DNA of 40,097 bases from Akkermansiaceae bacterium (GCA_903934285.1 CAIZNN010000041.1:1-40097); one strand, 5' to 3'. Shown: positions 1 through 12,196, numbered from the stretch's first letter. Translations and numbers: made by a program. The notes: generated by a model from the letters alone, not told the origin.

Positions 1-104
1 ATGGGATTGGGTGATGGGATTGGGTGATGGGATTGGGTGATGGGATTGGGTGATGGGATTGGGTGATGGGATTGGGTGATGGGATTGGGTGATGGGATTG
101 GGTG
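1..104. repeat. G-rich 13-bp tandem repeat, 8 copies
   Basis: Eight perfect head-to-tail copies of ATGGGATTGGGTG begin at 1, 14, 27, 40, 53, 66, 79 and 92. The array starts at the window edge, so it may be longer. GGG runs spaced by ATT and TGAT give the plus strand G-quadruplex potential. The array lies just downstream of the stop codon of the minus-strand helicase-nuclease gene. The rest of the space, 105-199, shows no gene. Confidence 0.95.
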
Positions 105-199
105 AGGTTGCGGGGAGGGTGGGTGCCTGCCCGCAGCGGGTGGTTATCCGTGGCGTCGACATCGGATCGCAGCATTTAGCTTCAGTATGGCGGTGCAAG

Positions 200-3100
200 T
201 CAGGTTGCCAGTTGCGCCACCACCGCCACAGCCTTCAAGTGGGTGGAGAGCAAGACACAAGCCACCGGCACCCCGGGGAACGCCTGCGCCATCACCGCGC
301 CATAGGCGCGCATCTGGCCGCCATGGCGCGCGACCAACTCGGCCATGGAGTTGACCGCATCGGTCTTGAAATCGATGACCTCCACCCGCATCACCGCACC
401 CGCGGCGTCGCGATGGAGATGCAAGCGGTCGATCACCCCGCTGAGCCACTGGCCATCGACCAGCGCATCGAGCGGCTGCTCGCGGAATAACTCGAGTGCC
501 CGGCCGCGCCGCTCAAAGGTGGCACGCGTGGCGGGGTGTTCTAACAATTCCGTCACCAACCGGCCGGCGTCATTGCCGGGCAGGACCGGCCGCGTCTCAT
601 CGATCCAAGCGACTTGTTCGAATACGGCATGCACCGCGCTGCCAAAGGCCATGCCCGCGGCGGCGGCGGCGGGCCGCAGCGGCCGCGCAGGCGCATTTTT
701 TCCGGCGCTGCTGGGGGTGATCCGCACGCGTCGAGCCACGGCCGCGCCGAGTGCGGGTGGGGCCGCGAAATCCGGTTTTTCATCGGTTAGGGGCACGCCA
801 TCGAACCAATCGGCGAGGCCATGCTGACAGGCCACGCCGGGCTCGCCGCTGGAGGCAACCGCCAGCTCCAACCAGTTAGCCAACGATGTTTTGTCGTCGT
901 CGCGGGATTTTGCGGGCGGCTCTAACAACACGTAGAGCCCGCGCTTGGCCCGGGTGAGTGCCACATACAACATGCAGAAAGCCTCGTAGCGCTGGTCCGC
1001 CGCCCAGCGCGCCTCCGCCTCGCGCATCTCGGGCAGGATGTCGCGCGCCCATTTCGGCGGGGTCTGGCTGAGCCAACCATCGCCCTCCGCCACCGTGAAG
1101 CGCTGCGCCTGCGGAATGCCGTCGCCCGGCACATCGGGCAGCACCACCACATCGAAGCCCAGGCCCTTGGCCTTGTGGATGGTCATCACTTGCACCGCCG
1201 CCACGCCTGGGCTTTGCGACACCTCCAGCCGCTCCACCCGGTCGGCCGCCTCGCGCAGGGTGGCGCCGCCCTGGCCATCCAAGGCCGCGAGAGCCGCCAT
1301 CACATCGCCGGCGCGCCGCCGGCCGAAGTCCGACCACGAGGCCCAACATTGCTCGACGACTTCCTCAATCATGCCGGCGAAGCCCACTGCTGCCGCGCGG
1401 CCCGACAAGCCTTCCCAAACCGCTGGCCACGGCGCGCCAAACCGCCCGTGCAGCGCCGCCGCCAACGGTGACATCGCCACCACTTCCCGCGCAAAGGCAT
1501 CCGCCGGGTCCGCCAGCCATTTGAGCAAATGGCCCAGCACGATGCCCACCGGATTGTCCTTCGCCGGTTCGCGCCGGCCTTCCTCGATCACATCCAGGCC
1601 AGCCGCCCGCAGGTGGTCGGCCACCTCCCGCACTTGCTTGTTATTGCGCACCAGCACGCCACAGGACATCGCGCGGCGGCCGATGCCCACCTCGTCTAAC
1701 AATCCAACCAGCCGCTCCAGCCGCTCCGGCCATTTGCCAGCCACCACTTCCACGCGGGCCTCGCCGCGGTTGGCGGCGGCCTGCAACGGGGAGGCGGCGA
1801 GGTGTGGCTGCCACTGCCAGCGCAGCGCCACGTCGCCAAACAAGCCGCGCAGCAACCCGCCATTGCCGCACACTTGATTGACCAGCGCCAGCACCTCCGG
1901 GCACGAGCGCCAGGATTGCGCCATGGGTTCGATTTCGAGGCCGCCGTGGTAGCGCCGCATCACTTCATCAAACAACCCGACCTCGCCGCCGCGCCAGGCG
2001 TAAATCGCCTGCTTGCGATCGCCCACGATAAACATCGAGCCCTCGCCGGCCGCCGCCGCCTCATCCATCAAGGGTAGCAAGCCCAGCCAATCGGCCCGGC
2101 TGGTGTCCTGGAACTCGTCTAACAGCCAATGGTCGTAGCGCGCGTCCAGCCGGAAATCCACCGCCTCGCGCCGCAGCCGCGCATCCTCGCCCTTGGCCCA
2201 CGCCCCCATCAGGAATTTCACATCGTCAAACCCTAACATGCCACGCCGCCGCAAGCGCTTTTCGCACAACCCGTCATAGCCCGCCACCACCTCCCGCACC
2301 GCACGGGTCCGCTGCAACGCCGCCGCCAGCTCGCAGCGTGCCGCGAGTTCCAGCGCCGCGCGCAGCGCGTCGCCCGCCGGCCCGTCGAGTGCAAATTCCT
2401 TGTAAAACTTCAGCGGCAGCGCGCCGGTGCCGCCTGCCGCCACCGCCCGCTGCACACTCGCCAGCAATCCGTTAGCCCCACCCAGGCTGCCGCTGCCGAT
2501 CGCGTGGTTTTCCAATTGCTCCAGCACGTTGTCCAGCGCCGCGGCTTGCCGCGCGTCGGTATAGGTGATCCCGGCGAGACTGCCGCGCACCTTGTCTAAC
2601 AACCCGTGCTTGTGCTTCTCCCAGTCTTCCAGCGCGACGCCCGCCAGCCCGGCGGGCCCCCATGCCAGGTCGCGCGCCGCGCGATAGCGGCTCTGCCAGT
2701 CATCGACAAACGCCCGCAAGCCGTCCAGCACCCGCAAGTCCTCCTTGCCCAGCATCGCGCGCCGCAACGCATGAAAAAACTCCTCGCTGCCCTCGGCCCC
2801 GGGCGCGGCGCCGAGCACCGATTCTAACAACCCGTCGCGGGCCGCCGCCGCCCGCGCCCCTTCCAGCAAATCGAAGCGGCCGCCGGTCAGCCCCAGTTCA
2901 TACTGGAAGCCCCGGATCACCTTGCCAAAAAAGCTGTCCATCGTGCCCAGGGTGACGCGTGGCAGCGCCCGCACCACGCGTGCCAGGGCGTCGGCGAAGT
3001 CCGCCTCTGGCAATGCCAGATCGCGCCGCAAAGCCGCGGCGGCGGCTTCGTCGGCGGCGGCCTTGGCCAGTTTGGTCAGCACGGCGTCGGCGAATTCGGC

Positions 3101-3247
3101 GGCCGCCTTGCGGGTGAAGGTGAGCGCCACGATGCGTTCCGGAGCCACCCCGCTGGCGACCAGGCCGATGACCCGGTTGCCTAACTGGAATGTTTTGCCC
3201 GACCCCGCCGAGGCGAGAATCAGCAGGTTTTTTGCCAGAATGTTCAT
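200..3247 (-). CDS. AddA/RecB-like UvrD-family helicase-nuclease
   Basis: Predicted ATP-dependent 3'-5' helicase with a C-terminal nuclease, of the type that processes double-strand breaks for recombination. From the chosen ATG the protein has 1015 residues. The Walker A box ASAGSGKT is at residues 12-19, followed by the superfamily 1 motifs ALTFTRKAAAEF, LLDEFQDTSR (Walker B), VGDRKQAIYAWRGG and YVALTRAKR. Near the C-terminus GSAVHAVFE and VIDFKTD fit a RecB-type PD-(D/E)XK nuclease, with Asp and Lys of DFKTD as metal ligand and catalytic base. The frame is open up to 3427, but that extension runs through a palindromic repeat. The start at 3247 puts the Walker box where AddA proteins have it; an ATG at 3268 is the alternative. 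No AddB partner is seen on either side. The AddA/RecB-like fold is secure, the exact complex is not. Confidence 0.9.
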   Translation of the reverse strand: MNILAKNLLILASAGSGKTFQLGNRVIGLVASGVAPERIVALTFTRKAAAEFADAVLTKLAKAAADEAAAAALRRDLALPEADFADALARVVRALPRVTLGTMDSFFGKVIRGFQYELGLTGGRFDLLEGARAAAARDGLLESVLGAAPGAEGSEEFFHALRRAMLGKEDLRVLDGLRAFVDDWQSRYRAARDLAWGPAGLAGVALEDWEKHKHGLLDKVRGSLAGITYTDARQAAALDNVLEQLENHAIGSGSLGGANGLLASVQRAVAAGGTGALPLKFYKEFALDGPAGDALRAALELAARCELAAALQRTRAVREVVAGYDGLCEKRLRRRGMLGFDDVKFLMGAWAKGEDARLRREAVDFRLDARYDHWLLDEFQDTSRADWLGLLPLMDEAAAAGEGSMFIVGDRKQAIYAWRGGEVGLFDEVMRRYHGGLEIEPMAQSWRSCPEVLALVNQVCGNGGLLRGLFGDVALRWQWQPHLAASPLQAAANRGEARVEVVAGKWPERLERLVGLLDEVGIGRRAMSCGVLVRNNKQVREVADHLRAAGLDVIEEGRREPAKDNPVGIVLGHLLKWLADPADAFAREVVAMSPLAAALHGRFGAPWPAVWEGLSGRAAAVGFAGMIEEVVEQCWASWSDFGRRRAGDVMAALAALDGQGGATLREAADRVERLEVSQSPGVAAVQVMTIHKAKGLGFDVVVLPDVPGDGIPQAQRFTVAEGDGWLSQTPPKWARDILPEMREAEARWAADQRYEAFCMLYVALTRAKRGLYVLLEPPAKSRDDDKTSLANWLELAVASSGEPGVACQHGLADWFDGVPLTDEKPDFAAPPALGAAVARRVRITPSSAGKNAPARPLRPAAAAAGMAFGSAVHAVFEQVAWIDETRPVLPGNDAGRLVTELLEHPATRATFERRGRALELFREQPLDALVDGQWLSGVIDRLHLHRDAAGAVMRVEVIDFKTDAVNSMAELVARHGGQMRAYGAVMAQAFPGVPVACVLLSTHLKAVAVVAQLAT

Positions 3248-3332
3248 GCCTGCGCCAGGGTGTCTCATTCCAGGTTGCTTGTCACGACTGTTGTATCCGG
3301 GGTGAATTGGAGTGTCGGGATAGCTCGTGGGG

Positions 3333-3414
3333 AAGCAACCACTGATGAAGACTGAGAAGACTGATGCCACTGATTGAAGATTTCTTCTGTGCTCAGTGGC
3401 ATCAGTGGTTGCTT
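3333..3414. repeat. Palindromic intergenic element (CACTGAT/ATCAGTG)
   Basis: The arm AAGCAACCACTGAT (3333-3346) is perfectly complementary to 3401-3414, and an inner arm ACTGATGCCACTGA (3360-3373) to 3393-3406. The right-hand arms overlap, so the two hairpins are alternatives. The core TCAGTGGCATCAGTGG recurs near 13350. The rest of the 430-base gap 3248-3679 holds no gene that I can support; a small CCGTT-TCT-AACGG hairpin lies at 3659-3671, just past the rhomboid stop. Confidence 0.8.
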
Positions 3415-3679
3415 GCTCCCGAGCCACCCCACCAAGTCACCTCATCCACCCCACCCCAAGTCTTCCGCTTCAATCCGCGTAAGCGACGGAAGAGTGCCAT
3501 GTCATTTTCCGGCATGGTCGCTCAATTCCGCGTCAATTCAGCGCCAAGGTCAGGAAGTCTGCCCATACGGGAAGGCGGCAATATCCCAAGGTGTGAGACC
3601 GTCTTCGCAGTTTGGCCCGCGGCGGATTATTGCTTGTGCGGCCAGCAATCCGGCAATCCGTTTCTAACGGAACCGCCGG

Positions 3680-4534
3680 TCACGGTTGACCCGCCGTGCG
3701 CCGCCACCAGCCGGCGACCACCCCGAGGGCGGTGCCGGCGGCGAAGCCACAGACATGGCCGGCGACATCGGTGCGGGGATCGGAGCCCACGCCCAGCCAC
3801 GACAGCAGCACCAGCCCGCCGCCCAGCGGCACGAGGTAGCGGAAGTTTTTGTTAGGGCCGGCATGATCGCGGGTGGCGTGGAACACGGCCAGGCCGGTTA
3901 GGATTCCCAGCCCGCCGAACACAGCGGTGGAGGCGCCTAACGAAGCGAACGGCTCGTCGAAGTGTGAGGCGGCATTCAGGGCGTTGCCGAGGGTGCCTGC
4001 GGCGAGGATCAGGGCCCAACCGAGCCACGGGCCGACCGAGCGGCAGACCCAGGTGCCAAAGAACGCGCCACTGGCGAGGTTGCTGAGCAGGTGCAGCCGA
4101 TCGGCATGCAGAAACAGCGCCGTGAATGGCCGCCACCATTCGCCTTGAGTAAAGATGGCTTGCGACGAACTAAGCGCCATGCCGGTCAGTCCCGGGTGTT
4201 CCCGCTGCCACCAGAACACGACGCACAGGCTCAGCACCCACAGTGCGGTAGGCAACGCCCCCGCATCAAACTCACGCGGGGCCACCACCACCGGCACCGG
4301 CAGCGCCTGCTCTTGCTCGTAGGCTGCCAGCTCGTGGCGGATAGGGGCGATGTTGCCCGGATCGGCCAGCACCACATAGCCGTCACCAAGCGGGTTTTTT
4401 TCGATTTGGCACGCCAAGCCCATCGCCAAAATCACCAGCGCCCGCTCAAACGCCTGCGCCAATCCGTCATAGCCGCCGATCAGCACGAAATCAGGGGACT
4501 CGTCTGGCTGCGGTGCTTCGGATGGACTGCTCAC
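3680..4534 (-). CDS. Rhomboid-family intramembrane serine protease
   Basis: Predicted membrane protease that cleaves transmembrane substrates with a Ser-His dyad. The 284-residue protein has a hydrophilic N-terminal part (about 1-90) and then a six-segment rhomboid core. FLHADRLHLLSN carries the family HxxxxHxxxN pattern (His143, His148, Asn152), GASTAVFG supplies the catalytic Ser202, and DVAGHVCGF the catalytic His260. GEWWRPFTALFLH matches the conserved loop before the His motif. The extra N-terminal region resembles a small cytosolic domain that I cannot name. It sits alone, about 220 bases from gluQ. Substrates cannot be read from the sequence. Confidence 0.93.
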   Translation of the reverse strand: MSSPSEAPQPDESPDFVLIGGYDGLAQAFERALVILAMGLACQIEKNPLGDGYVVLADPGNIAPIRHELAAYEQEQALPVPVVVAPREFDAGALPTALWVLSLCVVFWWQREHPGLTGMALSSSQAIFTQGEWWRPFTALFLHADRLHLLSNLASGAFFGTWVCRSVGPWLGWALILAAGTLGNALNAASHFDEPFASLGASTAVFGGLGILTGLAVFHATRDHAGPNKNFRYLVPLGGGLVLLSWLGVGSDPRTDVAGHVCGFAAGTALGVVAGWWRRTAGQP

Positions 4535-4562
4535 GGGGTGGGGCTGCTGGCGACGGCCAGCC

Positions 4563-4590
4563 GGCTGGCTGGTTGGTTAGTTAGTTAGTT
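4563..4590. repeat. Tetranucleotide repeat tract
   Basis: The tract reads (GGCT)2(GGTT)2(AGTT)3, a graded microsatellite just upstream of the rhomboid start codon and inside its probable promoter region. Further right, a 7-bp stem AGGGGCG/CGCCCCT (4691-4697 with 4709-4715) lies beyond the gluQ stop but has no T-run. Confidence 0.8.
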
Positions 4591-4760
4591 GGGACGCGCC
4601 GGGGGCGGCCTTCAATTACGCCGGATTGGGCGCAAACGCAAATCATCCGTGCGGGCGGCGGCCGGATTCGGGCCGCATGCCAGGACCTCAAGGGGCGAAA
4701 GGCCCAATCGCCCCTGGCCATGAGGGGGCCAAGGGCGAGCGGTGTGCCGCCACGCGTGGG

Positions 4761-5642
4761 CTATTCATCGGCCGCGGCGGGTACCAGTCCACCGCTGCTT
4801 GGGGTGCTGGCGGCGAGTTGTGCGAGCACCGCGGCGGCCGACATTCCGGCATGGCGCAATGCCGCGATGGCCAGCGAGTCGTGCCGTTTCGCCAGGCGCC
4901 GGCCCGTTTCATCGCGCAGCAGCGGGTGGTGCAGGTATAGCGGTGCCGGCAGTCCCAGCAATGCTTGCAATAACCGCTGCACATGTGTGGCTGGCAGCAA
5001 GTCCTCGCCGCGGGTGACGTGGCTGATTTCCTGATAGGCGTCGTCGACCACCACCGCCAAATGATAGGCCGTGCCGATGTCCTTGCGGGCCAGCACCACA
5101 TCGCCGAGCAAATCCGGCTGCACTTCCAGGGTGCCGTGGCGGAGGTCGCAAAAGCTCAGCGGGCCGGTTAGGGCCGCCGCCTTGTGCGCATCCAAGCGCC
5201 AGGCATGGGTGCTGGCGGAGTCCGGTTGGCGCGGCCGCGCGGCGGCCGCCAAGCTGCGGCAGGTGCCCGGATAGAGCGGTCCTTCCGGCCCCTGCGGCGC
5301 GCCGAGCATGGCCGCCACCTCGTGCTGGATCGCGCGCCGCGTGCAATAACATGGATAGACCACGCCCAGCGCCCGCAACTTCTCCAAGGCCGCCGCATAG
5401 GCCGCGAGGCGCGTGCTCTGGCGCAGCGCCTCGCCGTGCCAGGCGAATCCCAACCAGCGCAGGTCCTCCTCGATAGCCGCATAATATTCCTCGCGCACCC
5501 GGGTCGTGTCGATGTCCTCGTGGCGCAACAAAAACGCCCCGCCCAGCCGCCGCGCCAGGGCGTGGGCGAGCTGGGCCGCCAGGGCGTGGCCCAAGTGCAG
5601 GCGCCCGGTCGGACTGGGCGCAAACCGGGTCCGCGCGATCAT
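4761..5642 (-). CDS. gluQ: Glutamyl-Q tRNA(Asp) synthetase
   Basis: A truncated GluRS-like enzyme that activates glutamate and attaches it to queuosine at the wobble base of tRNA(Asp). The 293 residues are the usual size for GluQ, about 60% of a full GluRS, and no anticodon-binding domain follows. The nucleotide-binding HLGH motif is at 16-19 in PSPTGRLHLGHA. A zinc site is suggested by Cys98, Cys100, Tyr124 and Cys128. RRLAKRH at 248-254 stands in for KMSKS. Its ATG overlaps the rlmN TGA by four bases (ATGA), so it is probably translated from the same message as rlmN and metX, which fits a small RNA-modification unit. A discriminating GluRS is unlikely given the length. Confidence 0.93.
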   Translation of the reverse strand: MIARTRFAPSPTGRLHLGHALAAQLAHALARRLGGAFLLRHEDIDTTRVREEYYAAIEEDLRWLGFAWHGEALRQSTRLAAYAAALEKLRALGVVYPCYCTRRAIQHEVAAMLGAPQGPEGPLYPGTCRSLAAAARPRQPDSASTHAWRLDAHKAAALTGPLSFCDLRHGTLEVQPDLLGDVVLARKDIGTAYHLAVVVDDAYQEISHVTRGEDLLPATHVQRLLQALLGLPAPLYLHHPLLRDETGRRLAKRHDSLAIAALRHAGMSAAAVLAQLAASTPSSGGLVPAAADE

Positions 5643-6724
5643 ATAAGGCCGTCGGCGGTTTCCTGTTTGAGGCGGAGTTGGCCGCAGGCGGCAGCGATGT
5701 CGTGGCCTTTTTCAAAGCGCAGGGTGGCAGGCACGCCGGCGCGTTGGAGGGTTTGGAGGAATGCGGTGCAGTGGGTTTCGGGCGGGCGTTGCCACGCCAA
5801 TCCGTCCACGGTGTTGTAGGGGATGAGATTGACCTTGGCGTGCAGGCGGCGGGCGTGGCGCGCCAGCAGGGCGGCCTGCGCCAAGGAGTCGTTGATGCCG
5901 GCAATGAGGATGTATTCGAGGGTGAGTTTTTGTTTCTTGAGCGAATTCCAGTACGCCAGCGAATCTAGCAATTCCGCCAGCGGCCACTTGCGGTTGACCG
6001 GCATGATTTTGTCGCGCACCTCATCGGAGGCGCCATGGAGTGAGATGGCGAGGCGGAGTTGTTGGGGATGTTCGGCGAGGCGGCGGATTTGGGGGACCAG
6101 GCCGGAGGTGGAAATGGTGAGGTGGCGCGCGCCGAGGTGGAGGGTTTGCGGGCCGGTGATGAGGGCGATGGCGGCGAGCAGGGGGTCGAGATTGGCCAGC
6201 GGTTCGCCCATGCCCATGAACACGAGGTTGTCGATGCGCTCGCCGGAGAGGCGTGCGGCGGCGAGCACCTGGCCGGCGATCTCGGAGGCATCCAGATTGC
6301 GGGTGAAGCCGGCCAGGCCGGAGGCGCAGAACTTGCAGCCGTAGGCACAGCCCACCTGGGATGAGACACACAGCGTGTGGCGGTCGGCGGTGTCGCCATA
6401 GAGTGCCGGGTTGGCCGGGATCAACACGCATTCCACATAGCGCCCGTCGTGCAGGCGGAACAGGAACTTGCGTGTGGTGTCCGCCGCGCCCTGGGTGTGA
6501 GTGTGTTGGAGTGAGTCGAAGCGGAATGACTCGGTTAGGCCGGCCCGCAGCGCCGCGGGCAGGTTGCTCATGGCCGCCACCGCGCCGACATTTTTTTTCC
6601 AGATCCAGTCGAGGATTTGGCGGGTGCGGAATGCGGGGTGGCCGGCGTGCTGCAGCCAGGCGGCGAGGGCCTCCGGCGAGAGTCCCGTGAGAGCGGGGCG
6701 TATCGGGCGAGCGGGGTGAGGCAT
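5639..6724 (-). CDS. rlmN: Dual-specificity RNA methyltransferase RlmN
   Basis: Radical-SAM enzyme that methylates C2 of adenosine in 23S rRNA (A2503) and in tRNAs, using a methyl-cysteine relay. The protein has 361 residues. The [4Fe-4S] triad CAYGCKFC gives Cys126, Cys130 and Cys133. Cys119 and Cys347 (HDIAAACGQ) match the two relay cysteines of the family, and GMGEPL is the radical-SAM glycine-rich motif. The ATG at 6724 was chosen because the longer open frame upstream lies inside metX and has no family similarity. It starts 13 bases after the metX stop and ends overlapping the gluQ start. Two paralogue types exist (RlmN and Cfr); the context and sequence fit RlmN. Confidence 0.95.
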   Translation of the reverse strand: MPHPARPIRPALTGLSPEALAAWLQHAGHPAFRTRQILDWIWKKNVGAVAAMSNLPAALRAGLTESFRFDSLQHTHTQGAADTTRKFLFRLHDGRYVECVLIPANPALYGDTADRHTLCVSSQVGCAYGCKFCASGLAGFTRNLDASEIAGQVLAAARLSGERIDNLVFMGMGEPLANLDPLLAAIALITGPQTLHLGARHLTISTSGLVPQIRRLAEHPQQLRLAISLHGASDEVRDKIMPVNRKWPLAELLDSLAYWNSLKKQKLTLEYILIAGINDSLAQAALLARHARRLHAKVNLIPYNTVDGLAWQRPPETHCTAFLQTLQRAGVPATLRFEKGHDIAAACGQLRLKQETADGLI

Positions 6725-6737
6725 GGAGGCGAGACGT

Positions 6738-7889
6738 TCAGCGGTTGAGCAACCAGGCCACGTGCGGGGTGTAGAGATCGGGCTCGAGCAAAAACGAATC
6801 GTGGCCCTTGTCGGAGTGGACGGTGATGTGCATGACATCGACGCTGGCGTCCTTGAGGTGTTTGACCAGTTCGGATTGTTCTTCCGGATAGAAGCAGAAG
6901 TCCGAATCGATGGAGAACACCAGCCAGTGCTGGTCGGCCTGCTTGGAGCGCTCAAACAATGCCGCCGGGCATTCCGCATCGCCTTCGACTGTGGCGTCGT
7001 AGCGCGACCACATGTCGATGATACGCAGATAGGTGTTGGCGTCGAAGCGGCGGACAAATTTCTTCCCCTGATGGAGCATGTAGCTTTGGAATTGGTCGCG
7101 CACGCGGTACCAGGCGAGCACGTCATCGGGCTGGATGACCTCCTGGCGGGCGCGGGTTTCAATGGCATCGAGATGGACGAAGGTCTTGTGGGAAATCATG
7201 CGGGCCAGCGCCAGGCCGTAGAGCGGCGCCGCGCCGTCATAATAGTTGCCGCCATTGAAATGCGGGTCGTTTTCGATGGCGAGGATTTGTTCGAAAAGGA
7301 TGAGCCGGTTGAGCACGGTGGTTTTGTAGCCGGCGGCGATGGAGATGACATTGCGCACCCGGTGTGGAAAGCGCGTGGCGAAGGTGAGGCCGACCAAGCC
7401 GCCGACCGAGGGGCCGATCACGGCGTTGAGCTGGGTGATGCCGAGGTGGTCCAACAGGTGGCTGACGATTTCCGCCTGATCGGCGGCGGTGACCGCGGGG
7501 AATGCGGCACCCCAGGGTTTGGCGGTGGCGGGATCGAGCGAGGCCGGGCCGCTGCTGCCGTAACAACCGCCCAGGTAGTTGGCGCAGATCACGAAATACT
7601 TGCGGGTGTCGAGGGCTTTGCGGGGGCCGATCATGACATCCCACCACCCCTCGTGGAGCTCGGGTTGCCAGAAATCGCCGACTTCCGGCAGCGCCGGATT
7701 GAAGCCGGCGGCATGGTGGGAGCCGGATAGCGCGTGGAACACAAGGATCGCGTTAGAGCATGCGGCGTCCAGTTCCCCCCACGTTTCGTAGGCCACCGTG
7801 ATGCCCGGCAGCAAGCCGCCGTCGCGCAGCCGCACCGGTGCGGCGGGGCTGCCGAGTTGGAAAAATCGGGTGTGGGTCGCGGCACGCAT
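6738..7889 (-). CDS. metX: Homoserine O-acyltransferase (MetX family)
   Basis: Alpha/beta-hydrolase enzyme that acylates homoserine with acetyl-CoA (or succinyl-CoA in some members) in methionine synthesis. The 383-residue length is typical. The nucleophile is Ser161 in GPSVGG, with Asp330 in DSDFCFYPEEQ and His363 in KGHDSF completing the triad. ANYLGGCYGSSGPASLDP is the family signature. Acyl-donor choice cannot be settled by eye. It opens a three-gene minus-strand run with rlmN and gluQ. The 110 bases upstream, up to the preceding stop at 8000, show no SAM-riboswitch core that I can recognise. Confidence 0.94.
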   Translation of the reverse strand: MRAATHTRFFQLGSPAAPVRLRDGGLLPGITVAYETWGELDAACSNAILVFHALSGSHHAAGFNPALPEVGDFWQPELHEGWWDVMIGPRKALDTRKYFVICANYLGGCYGSSGPASLDPATAKPWGAAFPAVTAADQAEIVSHLLDHLGITQLNAVIGPSVGGLVGLTFATRFPHRVRNVISIAAGYKTTVLNRLILFEQILAIENDPHFNGGNYYDGAAPLYGLALARMISHKTFVHLDAIETRARQEVIQPDDVLAWYRVRDQFQSYMLHQGKKFVRRFDANTYLRIIDMWSRYDATVEGDAECPAALFERSKQADQHWLVFSIDSDFCFYPEEQSELVKHLKDASVDVMHITVHSDKGHDSFLLEPDLYTPHVAWLLNR

Positions 7890-7999
7890 GGGCGCAGCCT
7901 AAGGCCGCGCCGCGCTCAAGGCAAGCGCGGGCCGCCGCCGTGGGGAAATGGCCGCAGCGCCGGCGGGCGGGGTTTGCGTTGATGTTAGCCTCCGCGCGC

Positions 8000-11338
<3,339 letters not shown>

Positions 11339-11350
11339 GTGCGGTGAGTC

Positions 11351-12196
11351 TCAGGCTTGGGATTGGGCGAGCAGTTCCACGATTTGGGTGAGCACTTCAT
11401 CGCGGTCCCTGCCGGTGAGGGCGAGGGCGAGTTGGGCATTGAGCAGGCCGTAGCGTTGGCCGATGTCATGGCGCGCGCCTTCGAGTTCGTGGGCGATGTA
11501 GCGTTCGGAGCGGACCAGCTCGGCCAAGGCACCGGAGAGGCCGGTGTTGGCGGCGTCAGGAGGGTCGGCGAGGTGGCGGGCGAGGATATCCATGATCGCC
11601 GGGGTGAGCACATGCAGCCCGAAAAAACACAGGTAGCGGCCGGCCCGCAGGCCGGGGATGACGAGTTTTTGCTCGGCCTCGGTGGGCGTGGGCTTTTCCA
11701 GCACCGCTTCGATTTCATAGAGGCGGTCGCGGCCGGGCACGCGGTGGCCGCCGATGCAGCCGTAGTGCGGCAACATTCGTTCGTGGGTGGCTTGCACGGC
11801 GGAGACCGCGCATTTCTCGTTGCGGGCGGTCTCGATGAGTTGTTGGGCGCAGGATTTGCCGGTTTGGCTGATGTGGAGGTGGTCGCCCATCATGAGCAAG
11901 AACGGGTCGTTGCCGGTGAACTCCGCGCCACAGTGGACGGCGTGACCGTACCCGAGCGGTTTGGGCTGCACGATGAAGTGCATCCGCCGCGCATGCGGCC
12001 CGGCATTGGCGGCGTAGGATTTTTCCGTGCCCGGGCTGATGATGACGGCGATTTCCTCGATGCCGGCGCCGACGATTTCCTCGGCGAGGATGGCGAGGGC
12101 GGATTTGGGCACCCCATCGCGGTCCACCAGTGTTTGAAGGGGCAGCGAGCGCTGGTTCTTGCCGGCGGCGGTGATAATGGCCTTGTGGATTTTCAC
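11351..12196 (-). CDS. GalU-like sugar-phosphate nucleotidyltransferase
   Basis: Predicted Rossmann-like nucleotidyltransferase of 281 residues. The N-terminus KAIITAAGKNQRSLPLQTL takes the place of the G-x-G-T-R-x-x-P loop; Gly, Arg and Pro are kept while the central GT is replaced by NQ. VPKS supplies the downstream Lys, and QPKPLGYGHAVHCG plus FLLMMGDHLHIS match the GalU uracil-binding and metal-binding segments. A GTG start at 12196 is chosen because KIHKAIITAAG is where the fold begins; the open frame to 12274 adds non-conserved residues. It lies 12 bases upstream of the kinase/pyrophosphorylase fusion, most likely the same operon. Glucose-1-phosphate uridylyltransferase is the natural guess, but the altered loop argues for caution on substrate. 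Confidence 0.82.
   Translation of the reverse strand: MKIHKAIITAAGKNQRSLPLQTLVDRDGVPKSALAILAEEIVGAGIEEIAVIISPGTEKSYAANAGPHARRMHFIVQPKPLGYGHAVHCGAEFTGNDPFLLMMGDHLHISQTGKSCAQQLIETARNEKCAVSAVQATHERMLPHYGCIGGHRVPGRDRLYEIEAVLEKPTPTEAEQKLVIPGLRAGRYLCFFGLHVLTPAIMDILARHLADPPDAANTGLSGALAELVRSERYIAHELEGARHDIGQRYGLLNAQLALALTGRDRDEVLTQIVELLAQSQA

Noticed and set aside
3248-3427. N-terminal extension of the AddA-like protein
   Set aside because: It would be translated from a palindromic intergenic repeat and the family starts near the Walker A box.
7890-7999. A SAM riboswitch upstream of metX
   Set aside because: Only 110 bases, very GC-rich, and no SAM-I, SAM-II or SAH core could be recognised.
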